Source: Camillea tinctor (Eukaryota; Ascomycota; Sordariomycetes; Xylariales; Xylariaceae). From it: a DNA stretch of 64,000 bases. Under the pieces are notes generated by a model. That model worked only from the letters and a program-made list of their open reading frames with translations, was not told the origin of the DNA and made no database searches. Shown piece after piece: positions 23,914 to 37,516 of this stretch; within the stretch, counting starts at the first letter, position 1; each line of letters starts with the position of its first letter. Made by a program: the position numbers and the translations under genes. The stretch is from NCBI GenBank assembly GCA_022578605.1, contig MU394108.1, forward strand, positions 186,001 through 250,000, in the 5' to 3' direction.

Positions 23914-26900
23914 ACAGGCCAGAGGGCTACACAATCATATCTAGCTGCTTGCTTACCTTGCTTGTGAGCTTTCTTCAAATAAATCACTTATACCCAGCCA
24001 ACCTAAGACGAATTTCTGGTTTGCTTTGTCTTCTCAATGCAGATCACATTATTTCCATCCATGTATTTTATTGATCAGATTACGCGATGTGTGTTTCTCG
24101 GTTTTCCCATCATGTCTATTGATTTCCCCTTTTCGTATACCTGCCTATCAGGTAGTCAGTTCAGAGTCATCAAGTTCGATTGCTTATTTTCAGTATCCAC
24201 CGCACACGCAACGATGCCCCCCCTCCCCCCCTCTCTTTACAGCGTACGATACAACTCATCTAATTTGAATGGTTGATTCCTTCCGTGAATACGTGTGTTC
24301 CATTCCTAGGAGAGGGAGAGAGGGGACCCTCTGGACGTATTGGGGGTATAAGTACCGGAAATACACTTGGTTGGTGTAAATACAGACTGGAACAAATGTG
24401 TGAATGGGGGCTTCAATATCGATGGATTTCTTTATTGTGCTTGTCCAAGTCCACAGGTTTCTACGGCTAGGCATATTTTATATATTATTATACCGGAGGA
24501 GACCTATAGGCCCCCAACACCCTACATAACTGTTCAATCATCTACATGGGCTTTTGATGTCATGAGGAGGACAATAAAGGTAGGTAAACTTACGTGCCTC
24601 TCATATATCATTCATAGATGAGGTATATACACATATCATACCTTCTGAGAGGGGTTAGACTTAACCTAGGAAACAGAATAAAGAGACGATCCATACGTAA
24701 ACAAGAAACACTGCTTTGCAATGTAATCTGGATAGCTTAGTTCCTCGCTCAACAACGATTACGTTTTCCTCCATCTAGGGCACGCATCGTGACACCTTCC
24801 TTAGATAGGTATAATAGTATGATCCGAGAAAATATGCCTCTATCTATCTCCTAGGTGTCTATTAGCTCTCCTTTGCTTTTCTTTTATTCTTCCTCACTCT
24901 CTTATTCTTTTCTTCTTGTTTGACCGAGGTTTCAATGCTTGCTTCTCTATCTTGCCCCATCGTGCAAGCCACGTACGACTCTCAGAGAAGGATTCTCGGT
25001 CAGTATCTGACTAGAATAGTTGTTGGGGACAAAAGAAAAGGGGGTTGGAGGTGAAGTGCTTTTTTAATATAATTGTAAGTCTATATGTCTCAACTCTTCG
25101 ACATGTATGGTCATTTTTGCTCCAGATATATGCTTGTTGCTTACGAAACGCGCATTTATCGTTATCACAAGCCGAATCGGATCCCTTCTACCTATAATGA
25201 CAAACAAGACTGAAAAGGACGATGAGAAACAGGAATAAGTTCCTAAGTATGCAGTGTAGTGTAGTGTAGATAGATGGATAGATACTAGCCATGAACCATG
25301 ACCTGTCGAGATCTAACCAGGGTAATCCTAGATCGTACCAAGAAAACCATACTCCCCTCCCCCCTTTAAAACCGTCAGTCCAGGAAAACCTCCGTGCCAA
25401 GCCCGGGTAGGGAGAGACCAGACATAGATATGTCTTGTCTATACGGAGTATTACTTCCACTTTCGTCTCTATTGACGGGACTGGGAGAGTCACCTATAGG
25501 TTTACGACCCGGCGATGTTGTTTCTTTCCCTTTTGTAGACTTACACCTGTTATTCACACATGTAACTACAGATATTGGCCACCCGGAAGTCAGGCCATGC
25601 TCGCTTACATTACTTCCAGGACCTTACCCACACACCAACCAAGCTTCTAAGACGAGACCACTTCCCCCATCAGCCGCGGAAACACTGAGGAATTCCAAAG
25701 AAGAAAAGAAATACAGAAAGAAAAAAATGAAAGATATATCGGGGAAGATACCCATATAAATGGCGATATCGGGGGGTGTGCGCACGCGCGCGGGTAACAC
25801 GGCATCACATCCTATGATGCACGGTCCGGTCGTGTTTACCCACCTCGCCGTCTCGTCTTTCCCCCATACTTAACAAACCAGGTATAGAAGTATCAAGATA
25901 ATAGGGCAAAGAAGAAGAAAAGGGAGAATTAATAACGAAAGTCGGATAGTGGCACAGTTCAAATGCTGATACAATCTGCGGGCCCCGGATGTAGAAACGA
26001 ATGGAGGACAGGGTCCAACATTACCCCCTTGTTCGATCGAACTACAAATAGTGGCGACAACGATGAGCACGGGGTTATGTTTCTCTGCGGCGATCCGTCA
26101 GAAACGTCATTCATTAATATCTTCACTAGGAATACCTGTCGCGTCCCGATCTTGTGGGAGATTTTGACGGGCCTCCCCGGCCTCAGAGCCAAGTAATCTG
26201 CGTAGGTAGGTAGTTGGAAATACGAGGGAGAGGTACGTAGATGAAGGGTAGGACTTATGGGGTAAGTAGAGTAGATAGTCAGTTGGTGGTGTGATGATGC
26301 TACCTTTCACCCCTTAGCTAGCTAGTTAAAGAAAAGAAGCGCGTGAGTCGAAACGCCATTGACTGCTATTTTCACTTTTTAGTTCATTGCTACATAGCCA
26401 ACCTACGCCGGTAGTTGCAGTATCTCGACAACCCAAGTTGGGAAGCTACCTATAGTAGATACATCTATATTTTCCCGCCCTACTCTATGAGGCGGGGGGG
26501 ATCCCGCAACTCATTCTCGAGCCGTCCCGCGATGGCGTACATTGATTATGCTACCTACTAGCAAACCCACGGAACCAAAACAAAACAGATAAAACCATAT
26601 ACCTGTACACGCATGTGGCCTAAGAGCCGGTGAACTCATGATGGTGAACGATGATGTTTGGTGCTGGATGCTGCTGCTGCAACCTGAGACGTGACAAGCT
26701 CGGAGAAAAGTCCTGAAAATACTCGGATGTGACTATGCAGCCTGAACGCACGAATCCCGGTCGTATCGTTTTTTTTCTTGTTAACCCTGCGCGCACGGGG
26801 GTTTACCCATTACGAAGAGTAGCAATGCAGAAGCATACACACATAATAACATACTTACGCGGCTGTAGTCACCGTACACAACATATATCATTCATGCGGG

Positions 26901-28693
26901 CCAAGAGAGCAGACTTCAATCCCACCTCGTTTCGAAACTCTCACCCTTTCTTTACTTCCCCTCCTCCTCGTCCCCTACCCTGGGTGATCGGAGATTTCGA
27001 TCGAGAGGATTCAAAACCTAAACTGAGATCGAGAGAGAGATATGACATATACTACCTACCTATGGATGGAGCGAGTTAGGGATCTCCGTAGTGAAGGAGA
27101 GCTCAATATAGGTAAAGACTCTATGACAACGTCTCGTTAATCAGCCCAATCCATATGCATATATCAGACAATATATTGATTGTATCAAGGTTCCCCTTAA
27201 GCTTTATCCAACCATAGAATGGTTTGTCCAGTCATTATCAGCACCAAAATCAGAATACCCTGCCATATCCTGTTACTACCCAACCCCTTGTTCTTCTTGA
27301 GCTTTTCGAAACTGGCTTCCACATATGTTTCTCGTTTCTCAGTACAGCGAGCGAAAGGGCGAAGAAGAAAAAACTTGATATAATACCTACAACTATCTAC
27401 CGAGAGGTTCATCAAGAGTCTTGGCTTCCTTTTGTTGCTACTTACATACTCGGGAGGACCAGGATTATTACAGCAGCAGCACATACCGTAACCCCCCCTG
27501 TTTTGTCATTTTAGATCAGCAGATCTTGCTGGTCCAATCTAGTAGTATTGATTGTAATCGAATCATTGATGCTTGACTTTGGCGTTTTCCTTTTCTTTCT
27601 GAACCCCTCCTCTTGCTTCCCCGGAGGCGGGAGGAGGGGGGAGGACAAAAAGGAAGACGGCGACTCGGACGTACGACCGTAGCTCGCCGGAACGCGGTCG
27701 CCTTTTTAGGTCACGGTCACTTTACCGGTGAGGGTCTCCTCCCTCTTCCATACCACCCTCCTCCCCGGGGGAGTCCTGGGTATGTATTGGGGAGGCTGGC
27801 CTTGACAGTTCTTGTCTTTGATTAGTTCCCCTTAATGACAGAACAAGTATGCCGGAGATTTCCCCATACATAGGTACTCTCTCTCCCCATGTCTAACTGT
27901 CTAATAAGAGGGGGCGTCTAAGCCTGTATGGGTTAGGGCGTTCCTTCGACCATTTGAGGTTATCAATATTAGTCGAACTAGTCAAAGCGTTTTCCTCGTT
28001 TTCCTCTCATGATTTCTTTCATTGGTTACATGACCTTGATAGAGCTCTAACCTCAGCGTTTCTCATGTACATATACATATATATATAATAGGACAAATAT
28101 GCTTAGAAGAGAGCTGAGAGTTATGTCATTTTATTCTCGATGATTTCCATTTATCTATTGTCCTCTTTTCCACTTCACGCAAAAACAAGCAGCGAAATGT
28201 TGTTTAGTCTTTCGCTGCGCCACGCCCGGGAACTTATACCAAACCAACACTGCACGCAACCGTAGATGATACGTATAAGGCTTCAAGGGGGCACTGACCT
28301 CCTTTTGGTTCTTAACAGCAGGGCATATCCTGGATTGTTCCGCCCTTAGGACTCTCTCTTTCTCTTTGCTGGTCCCTACCTGGCATCTCAAGTCACAGAT
28401 CCTGTATCGTACCAAGTCCCCCTCCTCTTCGTCCCTCCCCCGGGAGGGCCAAGATCTTTCAAGCATCACCCTATCCCAGTAGCATCTTGACTTGCATACT
28501 CCGGGGCAACCAATAATCTTCAGGTAGTCCACCGTAAAAAGGCAATAAAATTCAACAAAAAAAGACCCAAGCAGGATTTATATATTACATACATCAATAT
28601 TGTTGCTCTTCTTGTCGGGATCTACAATTACAGCCCTGGTATACTTTGTACAACATCTATATACATACTGCCTTACATACCTATCCATTACAT

Positions 28694-28713
28694 CCGTACC
28701 GTACCGTACCGTA
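28694..28713. repeat. (CGTAC)4 microsatellite
   Basis: Four pentanucleotide CGTAC units lie about 590 bp upstream of the Zn2Cys6 gene, with T-rich repeats just after. Confidence 0.8.
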
Positions 28714-29295
28714 CTATTCACGAAAACTTTCTGTTTTTGTTTTTGTTTTTGTTTCTTTTTTTTCTCGCTGGGGAGGAATTGAATGATCGGGATCCTCGCT
28801 GGATCTGCTTATGTCGTGCGATTGGAGATCCCGAAACGCTTCTAAGAGCTGAGGACACCAATCAGGCGATCTGCCCCAACGGAAGCTTTCTCAACGGGGA
28901 ATAATTCGATAAACGGTAGAGGGAGGACCCTCTCGTCATCGTCGGCACTTTTCACACCCGGTCACTCTTCCCAGCGTCTATCCCCAGATCAGGACTGGGG
29001 TCTAAGTTTTATAGGCGTGTTAAATATATATACAGAAGGGAGGCCTGACTACTCGGGACCTCTTCAGCTGCTTACTGCGCCAGCTAATTCGAAGCAGATT
29101 GGTTCACAAGACATCAAAGAAAACGAATACACGATAGCTTGAACCTGGTATCTGTTCTACGGTGGTCTGAACTTGTTAGAGATCCCGGCGAACCCTTTCA
29201 TGACTATCACGACCTGACGAGAGACAAGAGAACGTCAAAGTTTAACCATCATTATTGTTATTGAATCATTATCACTAATATAAGTTACCGGCAAA

Positions 29296-32190
29296 ATGGT
29301 TTACTGTGGGAAGCCCTCGCGAGGCTGCCAGATGTGCAGGACTAGGAGAATCAAGGTATATATTATCACACAAGATATCATTAACTCGGGCTTATGCTAA
29401 CTGTTATTAGTGTGACGAGACAAAACCAACATGCAATCAGTGTGCTAAATCACGGAGACAATGTCCCGGGTACAAGGATGAGTTCGACCTGGTGTTCCGG
29501 AACGAGACCAAAGCCACGGAGCGGCGAGCCCAGAAAGCGAGCCGGAAGGCGATGGCGAAGATGGGGGGAAAGCAGCAGCCCATAACCCTAGACGCCAGAT
29601 CACCCACAAAGCCGGTCATCGTCACCTCCCCAGGCGTGCCCATCGAGACCCAGGCCAACTGCTACTTCATCTCCAACTTCATCCTGATACCCCGGGGGCG
29701 GCGCACGCAGGGCTACCTGGATTTCGTCCTTCCGCTGCTGGAGCAGGACGGCGCCCAAGCACACCTGCGGCACGCCTTCAACGCGTGCTCGATGGCGTTC
29801 CTGAACAACCGGGGAGGATCGGGAGGCAGGCTTACCGAAAAAGCACTGTACGCGTACACTCTCGCGCTGACGGGGACCAACAACGCACTCCGGGACCTCG
29901 AGGAGCAGAAGAAGGACTCGACGTTGGCTGCTGTCCTACTATTGGGTCTGTTCGAGGTACGTTAAGCTTTCTTCTTCTCTCTTTTTCGTTTCTTGACATA
30001 GTAGTGTGTAAATGAAGCAGTCAAAAGAACAAGTTAGAAATACTGACCCCCCGGGGCCTACAGAGCATAACAGCCAAGCAGATCGGCTCGATGAACTGGG
30101 GATCGCACACCTGGGGCGCCATACAGCTGGTCAAGGCGCGGGGGAGGAAACAGTTGAAGACCCGGGTAGGCTTGCAGCTCTTTATCGCGGTGCGGACGCA
30201 GATGGTACGAACACCTCTCTTTCCCCCCTCTACCCCCTTTCCCCCTAAAGTCCTGACATTTCACTACCTACCTACACACGAACATTTGGCATAAAATCTA
30301 AACAGCAGACCAGATAATCCACAGCCTCACCACCGGCACCGCTCCCACCATGGGCTCAGAGTGGTGGATCACCGACGCGGTCAGCGACCCCACGGCCGCC
30401 GCCTCCCTCCGGATCCTCATCAAGACAGCCGAGCTGCGCGCCGAAGTAACCCGGCTCATGAACGGCATGACCCGCAGCCCAGACAGCATCGAAGTGATGC
30501 TGGACATGATCCGCAAAGCGCAAGCGGTGGACCGCGACGCCGTAGCGTGGATGTCCAACGTGCCAGCCGCGTGGCGTTTCCGCACCGTCGCCTGGGAGGA
30601 CCACATCCCGTCCTCCTCGTCCTCCTCCTCAACCGGGAAAGGGGGCAGGGAGGACTACAGCGGGTACGCGCGCGCGGAGGTGTTCCCGGGCCGCGTGGAC
30701 GTGTACCGCGACTTCTGGACGGCGAGCGTGTGGAACCTGTCGCGCACGGCGCGGCTCATCCTCGCCTCCCTCGTGGTCCGCTGCGCCGCCTGGGTCTGCG
30801 CCCCCGTCGACTACCGCACCACGCCCGAGTACGCGACCGCGGCGCGCACCTGCGCCGACGTCATCGCCGACATCATCGCCTCGGTGCCGTACCACCTCGG
30901 GTGGCACCTCAAGCGGAAGCACCTGCTCCGCCGCCGTGGCTCGGGGGGACAAAGGGAGATGGGAAAAGGGGGGGAGGATGGTAGTAGTAGTGGTATGGGC
31001 TTGGATTCGGATCCGGGCTGGGATTGGGATGATGACGATGATTATGATTATGAGTCGAATGAGGAGAAGGGCATAAAGGGGCTTGCGGGATACTTCCTCA
31101 CGTGGCCCATGACGTGCGTTAATAGCAATGACTTTACGACGGATGCCCAGAGGGCCTGGATCCACGGGAGATTGCGGTTCATCGGGAATGACTTGGGCGT
31201 TAAGTACGCGCATATTCTGTGGCAGGTATGGTTTTCTCACTCTCCCTTTTAACCCCCCTTTCAACTATATTTCTTATTATATGCGTTCCTTTTTTATGGA
31301 AAGGAAAACGAAAAGAGAGAATAATAAGTCAAAAGAACGGAAAAGAAGAGGGAAAAACTAATGCCTAAGTCTAGCTACCCATCCGTATCCCCTCCATGAT
31401 GATCCGCCGCGACGGCCTCATGGCTAAGCCCTGGGGCGCGAACCATAACTTCGAGAAGTACGTCTCGGCGAAGCTGGACCCGTCGGACAACAATAACACC
31501 ACCACAACTACTTCTACTCCTACTACTAGCACTGCTCCTAACAACAGCTCGATTATATCTTCCACATCCATCGCTTCCTCGACTCCCAATCCCACTCTCA
31601 CGCCTACTTCCGCCTCTATCATCAGTCCCGTTTCTTCCTTTCCTCCTCCTTCGGCTGCTTCAGCTACTTCCTTTTCTGCTCTTACCACGGGTAAGAGTGC
31701 TAGTAGTAGTAGTAGCATAGTTCCTCCTACAAAGCAGGAAGAAGAGGAGGAAGAGGAAGAAGAAGAAGAGGGGGGTGCCACTACTACCAATCAGTTGATG
31801 CAGCAGCAACAAATACTACAACTCCAGATGCAAAGACAGATAGAAACGGAGGTGCTCATGAAAGCAGCCGCCGTCCAGAAACAGCAAAAACAGCAAGCGG
31901 CAGCGGCATACCTTAGCCAGCAGCAGCAGCAAGGGGGGTACGACACTGGGACGCTCCTCGGGAATAGGGCCCCTGATTTCTCAGCCCAGATGGCGACGGG
32001 GATGGGGGTAAGCATGGGGGGAGGTTGGGAGTGGGGATATGGATACGGGCACGGGTTCGGGATTGGGGTCGATGGTGCTACCGCGGATATAAATAGTGGT
32101 GTCGCTGCTGCTGGTGCTGGTGGAAGGGGGTCTGCTATGCAGCAGCAACCCCAGCCTCAGTGGATCGCTAAGGGGTATCCTCCTATATAG
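29296..32190 (+). CDS. Zn2Cys6 binuclear-cluster transcription factor
   Basis: This is a fungal-specific DNA-binding regulator; the target genes are unknown. Five exons fit: 29296-29355, 29411-29956, 30064-30204, 30314-31225 and 31375-32190, giving 824 residues. The zinc cluster is C11-X2-C14-X6-C21-X6-C28-X2-C31-X6-C38, with a basic RTRRIK between C14 and C21; intron 1 falls within it, as is common. Residues 90-560 resemble the helical fungal-specific regulatory region (GYLDFVLPLLEQD, FNACSMAFLNN, YTLALTGTNNALRD). The C-terminal 200 residues are low-complexity: Thr/Ser-rich, an acidic Glu run, then Gln-rich (QQQQ) and Gly-rich. Such a tail could serve activation. Intron 3 must use the third AG (30313), because both nearer AGs lead to TAA. 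It stands alone beside a 6.7 kb gene-poor block, with no cluster genes to suggest a target. Confidence 0.92.
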
Positions 32191-33542
32191 TGATGATGAT
32201 GGTGAAGCTGTAAGATATCAGAAAGGATAGAAAGGCAGAAAGAGGAGAGAAGAGTGGACGGTGATGGATAGTCAGAGTCAAGATTGAAAAGTGAGTTAGG
32301 TTGGGTCTTTTTTGGTAGTTCTTTTTGAGGGGAGGGAGAGGGAGGCGAAGGGGAAAAGGGGGAGTTTGTCATACCATCCATACCATACCACTTAATCCTT
32401 TATTACCTATCTGTGTATTCTATAATCTATATACATGTAGTTAGTACGTATGTATCAAGCGTGTTATTTTTGCATTTATTTATTTTTTCCCAAGTTCCAA
32501 AGGGAAAGAAAAAGGGCAAAGATGTCTAAGGTAAGTAAATACCTAACTTAGGTTTCGTGTGATAATTTATATAGATGTATCTATTTGGAAAAGAAAATAG
32601 AGGGAGAGGGAGAAAGGAAATTGTTAAAGATTAGAAACAAGATAGGAGGGTCCTGTCGTTCAAAATGTGAGCAAGCAACGTAAATCATATAGCCTGTCTA
32701 CCTGCCTACTCACCATACTCATAACCTCCATGACAAAGTCGAAAGTTTATAATATGGCACACATTCCGTTGGTCAGCCTGGGAATATAACCACTACATAT
32801 CGGGTAACCTATGTAGGTAGATCGCAGATCAATTTACTCACAAACATAGCTCTTCCACACTACATCATATCATATTATACTAGTTTGGGTCATAGGTAAT
32901 ATCATTCACGACCCCCCCTCCCCCAAAGAGATATACGAAAAACAACCCATTAAATAGATCTCCGTGTACGTAGAAGACCAAATACTCCCTTCCCCTCCTT
33001 CCTTTTCTTCACTCTTCCGCCATCTCACAAAGGAACACGAAGACACAAATCAACTTTCAAATTCATGTGTATACGTTATGTTTATTAAACTCTTCCCTTC
33101 CCTCTCCCCCCTTTTACCATAAACGCCATGCTTCATGCGATGAAAAAAAGGAATTCTCTCTCGTGCCTTTTGCCTTTGTCTAGGTAAAAAAAAAAACACA
33201 AAAACAACTTACCTAGCCTAACCTTGTGTCCTTTCCATCCATTCAACCCATCCACCTACCCATCCATCTTAACCCCCGTCTCCCCAACATAGATAGGTAC
33301 GTGACAGTGACAGCATCTACACTACACTAACATCATCTCATTTCTCCAAAGAATACAAAGGGGCAAGATTTTCTTTTCTTTTCCCCTCTTCTAATTGCTC
33401 ATCAAATTTCACTCCTCGCCCCTATCACCGAATATCTCTTTCCAAGACATTATATTTATGAATTTTTTTTACTTCTTTTTTTTTTCTTATTCTTATCTGC
33501 ATGACATTGAAAAAAAAAAAAACTGTGATCTATTATTACGGA
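32191..33542. other. Convergent 3' region between the Zn2Cys6 gene and POM152
   Basis: This 1.35 kb AT-rich spacer lies between two convergent genes. It holds both 3' UTRs, with poly-A and poly-T stretches near 33185-33200, 33467-33485 and 33510-33525. I see no additional gene. Confidence 0.5.
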
Positions 33543-36500
33543 TCACGGATACTGCAACATCTTCTGCATCTCTGCCTTCGCCTGCGCCTCGGGGTTCATA
33601 GTCGAGAAGGAGCAGAACTTGTCACGGATAGCCACCACCTCGTATGTTCCCTCGAGGCTAGCTGTGATGATCTTGCTGTGCTCGTAGCTAACGTCATGCC
33701 GTGTCTCGAGCACCTGACTCTTCTGACCCTTGCGTGCGTTGGTGCTACGTGTGTACGTGAAATCGAATGGCGGTGTACCCCAGAACTCGAACAGGATCTC
33801 TACCTCGCTACCCTCGTGAATATCGATCTGTATAACACGACCCTTACTTATCCGCACGCTGGGAAGTGGGTGAATGGACTTGGGAAGGTGGACAGTGGAG
33901 CGGCACTCGCTTGCCTTGTCGGTGACACCAGTAATTACGAATTCACCAGGGGTTTCGGCGATGCGGCGGAAGTTAGTAGTCTGCGACTTGGCCTTCAGAT
34001 GTTTTCCACCAAAATCATAGTGCACTTCGAAAGGCGGCGTTCCCGAAAGACTGTAGGCTATACGCTCGCCAACACAATAGTCGGTGCGCTGTTCTAGTGG
34101 ATGAATGGCAGGCGCCTCATAGAGCTGGACATTGACCACTGGACTACCGAGTTCGCTCTTGGACTGACATCCGTTGGCATCCCGAACCTTGCGTAGCCTG
34201 ATTTGCTGGGCACCAAGCTTCAAAAACTGCCGGGGAATCTGAATGTCATAGGTATTCGTGTGGATGTTGGGGATCCTGAAGATCTCTGGGAAGTTTCCGG
34301 CATGGTGTTTAATCTCCACCTCCAAGTAGAACGGGGCTTTACCTTCCAGCTTAATCGGTATACGTTCCTCGTACTCTTGCTCTGCCATACATAGTTTGAA
34401 TGTCTGACCGGGCTTGACGAACGAGGCAGAAGGTTTGGCGTTTACGGTCTGCTCTAAAGTGAGCGGTGCGGCTTGTCTCTTATCGTGGTTGTAGAGATTG
34501 TCCGAAAGTGCTGAGAACTTGTAGGTGTAGTGTCCTGCCTTGGCCGTGTCCATTTGAATCGATGCTTTGCTTAAAGCCGCATCAAATTCTTTCCGGGCGA
34601 CAGAGCCTGAACCTGACTTGGGCTTATACTTCACTTCATATTGAACATGGTATGGAGAAGATCCTGGCAGGTATTAGCATGTCGAATAGTACAATACAAT
34701 ATATAGATATAAGCTTACCTTGAAGTGCGACTTCAAATCCATCTATATCGCCCTCACAGATATCCTGCTTGATGTACTCGCGATCTCTATATCCAGGTCG
34801 GATGGCGTTTGTAGATATCAAAGACAGTTCGGGACGCGGGAACCAGCTCACATCAAAGGTGCTGCCCCTTGGATCAACAGTGCCAGGGCATTGACTGTCC
34901 CTAACATCGATGAGCTCGTAGGTACCCCGGTCTTTCGCCTCGATGAAATCGTTACCAGAGCGAGCAACTCGAGTGAGTGTCTCAGAACTTCCATTGAGAT
35001 TGCGGTACGAAACCCGCCACGGCCCATCTCCTGACAACCGCAAGGGTAAATTAACCGAGGCCGATTCGACAACTTTAGTATATCTTTTGTTTTCAATAAG
35101 GCCGAACGCTGCCCGTGGTCTCTGGCGTCTGACAGAGATCTTGATTTCTTCTTTGAGGAAGATCCGGCATCCTGTCTGATCCTGAATACTCTTAAGAGCA
35201 AGGGTATACTCGCCTCCAGATGACAGTGGTGCTGTCTCAATCGTGAAACTATCCTCAGTGATACCAGCTGCCTTTTCGGACCTCCTTCTACCATCGTGAA
35301 CCAGTTCCCATTCGAGGTTGAAAGGCCCGTCTCCATGTAATTTAACATCCAGCTGGACAGGCTGATCCAAACAGGCGTTGATAGTATCAGCTCCATGTTC
35401 GAAGTATGCCGAAGCGGGAGGCTTGACATTCTGCTCGAGGTAGTAATCTTCGGTCGGCGGTAACACGACATTGTAGATAGCATCTTCGAGTTTCCGGAAC
35501 CGATACCGGTAGCGACCAGCGTTCCTAGGCAGCAGGTCGATTTGTTGGCGAAGACCTTTGATCATGACGCTCTCCTTCCGTGTGCGCTCCGTATCGCTAA
35601 TAACATCGTAGTGAACCATGAACGGCGGGGTTCCGACCATGTCCAGGTTGACTCGTAACCCAATAGAATTGCCAGCACACTTGTCAGGGATCTCCTCGGC
35701 CTGGAGCACCATGGTGGGTTCCAGGGGATTGAGTAGCAGACAGGACGAGGGTTCCTCGATCTCGCCCTCGCACGAATCACAGGAGACGGATTTCAAAGTG
35801 TAGAGACCTGGCGCAGAGATCGACGGCTGATCCTCCGGGTTCTTAGCCGTGAAAGAACCAATTTCAACGACATCGCCATGGTCGCCACTCTTAGTAAGCG
35901 TGTCAATGGGCGAGAACTGCCAGGTTAGGGTATGCGCGACGCTGTCTGGAGTCCTGCCTGGGCGGCCGATCTTGACGGGGAACTTCGCAGACCTTCCCTT
36001 GGCCACCCTCAGGGGGTTGTGGAGATCACAGCCGTCGATAGTGGCTCGGGGTCGCTCTCGAACGACGAAGTTCTGGGTTAGGAATTTCGGCTTGGGTTTC
36101 ACATCTATGTCATCAGGTTGCACGTAAGTGATGGCATTTCCGAAAGCATCATGTACTTCATCAATGGAATATTGCCATTCCCCTGCATGGGTCATCGACT
36201 CGTTCAGCCCCACTATGACCTTCTGAGCCCGAGCCCACGTGTAGTCTTCCTCTCCGGGTCTAATTACGGTCATGGGATGCGAACCGAGCAAGGGGGATGA
36301 GAAGCCATCGGGTTGTAGACTCTGGAAGTGAAAGCTGTGGTCTTTGCCGTTGATGGTCCGACTATAGACAATCTTCAATGGTGGAGTTCCCTCGACATCC
36401 AACGACAGATCCGATAGGTCGCCCATGCACCTCGTCGTAGATTCGGCCGTACGAACCTTGGCCTTGGGGCATGGGACGATATAAGTCGGTTCGGTGATCC

Positions 36501-37516
36501 TTTGGACTTCGAGCTTGTATTCGTCGAGCACCCTGTTGAGGCGGTACGCACCGGGTTTCTTCAGCGTGACATCGTACTTATAGGTAGGGGGACCGTCGTC
36601 TTCGGTGCATCTTTGGTGTTGCTTGGTGATCTCCTTAATCTCTTTGCGACCAAGCTTCACGATCTCTTCTACGTTGGTGTTCAGATCGAAGCGGAGAAAC
36701 TCGACCTCGACAGGTACGGTAGCATTGAAATAGAGAGGCACGCTGACGGCATTATGGCCAGAACCTAAACAATACGGTGTTTTGTCGGGATTTAGTATAG
36801 CAGACCTAGACAGAAAAAGCCAGTTAGCAATGTGGAACAATTGTTTTCTTCTTTCCTCCTTTCTTTCCCCATTGATCTATCATGAGGTATAGGGGGCCAT
36901 ACCCTTCGGGAAGAATGTTGATAATCTGCTTGCCCATAATCAGGGAAGAGTTATGCAAGATGCTCGAGACCTTGACATTGTGCTCGGCGATGGCGAGCTC
37001 CTTATCGTACATGAGCCTAACTAGAGCCAACAGGAAGGAATTCCACGGCATGGGGATGTTGAACATCAGAGTCCAGTTGAAAGCGAAGTGGAGCATGAAG
37101 GCGGCGATGACGGTCTGGGAAGATAGCTCCAGCCATGGTATGCGCAGCGAAGGGAGGGAGAAGAGGTAGATGAAGTCGAGCAAGACCCATTTACAAAAAT
37201 AGTAAAAGGAACTGCCATTGGCCTCGTGCATCTGTAACCAATCGTAGATACGCCATAGCCAAAGAGCGACTATAATGACGAAGGCGTAGAAGCGTTGGGC
37301 GGGCGCATCGATGATATGGAGAGGTATCAAGGGCTGGCTCACGGGACGGGGAGCAACGAGGTTCTCGGGAGCCTGGGGCAGAGGTCGAGGCCTCTGAGGG
37401 CCGTTCGCATCGCCATTGGCGGCGGCGTTGAGGGCGTTGAGCCGGTTTCTGGCAGCAGCGGCTGCTGGGGTTTCTGGATAACCTCCAAACCGCAGGCGCG
37501 GCGTTCCTGGATTCAT
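33543..37516 (-). CDS. POM152: Nucleoporin Pom152 (pore membrane protein)
   Basis: Pom152 is the membrane ring protein of the nuclear pore complex, with Ig-like repeats in the perinuclear lumen. Three exons fit: 37516-36903, 36805-34719 and 34663-33543. The introns are 97 nt (GTATGG...TCTAG) and 55 nt (GTAAGC, GCTAATAC branch, TGCCAG). The joined protein is 1273 residues, close to family length. The N-terminal part is Ala/Pro/Asn-rich and cytosolic, then hydrophobic helices appear at about 78-95, 110-125 and 133-165 ([36 protein letters not shown]). The lumenal part has repeated GTPPF / GDGPF-like turns ([51 protein letters not shown]), one per Ig-like repeat. Joins give [12 protein letters not shown] and [15 protein letters not shown], as expected. 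It is convergent with the Zn2Cys6 gene and divergent from UCH2. Confidence 0.95.

Larger units (their letters stand above)
22575..29295. other. Large gene-poor block (6.7 kb)
   Basis: I find no supported gene. Contents by position: a GC-richer coding-like patch at 23040-23215; a TTAGGGG/CTAGGGG degenerate repeat at 23890-23913; low-complexity and TACCTA-rich sequence at 24480-25400; an open frame with little coding character at 25963-26196; a GGAGG-rich patch at 27600-27780; a (CGTAC)4 run at 28694-28713; and TTTTTG repeats at 28733-28755. The last few hundred bases are the promoter of the Zn2Cys6 gene. No intact transposase, reverse transcriptase or long terminal repeats were seen. Confidence 0.5.

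Noticed and set aside
25963..26196. Plus-strand frame with TTPLFDRTTN-like text
   Set aside because: It has no recognisable motif, is flanked by non-coding sequence, and open frames overlap on both strands.
28155..28532. 125-codon minus-strand frame in the gene-poor block
   Set aside because: It starts at GTG, has no domain character and lacks splice-linked neighbours.
30361..30984. Arg/Pro-rich frame within the Zn2Cys6 gene
   Set aside because: It is an out-of-frame by-product of GC-rich third positions.
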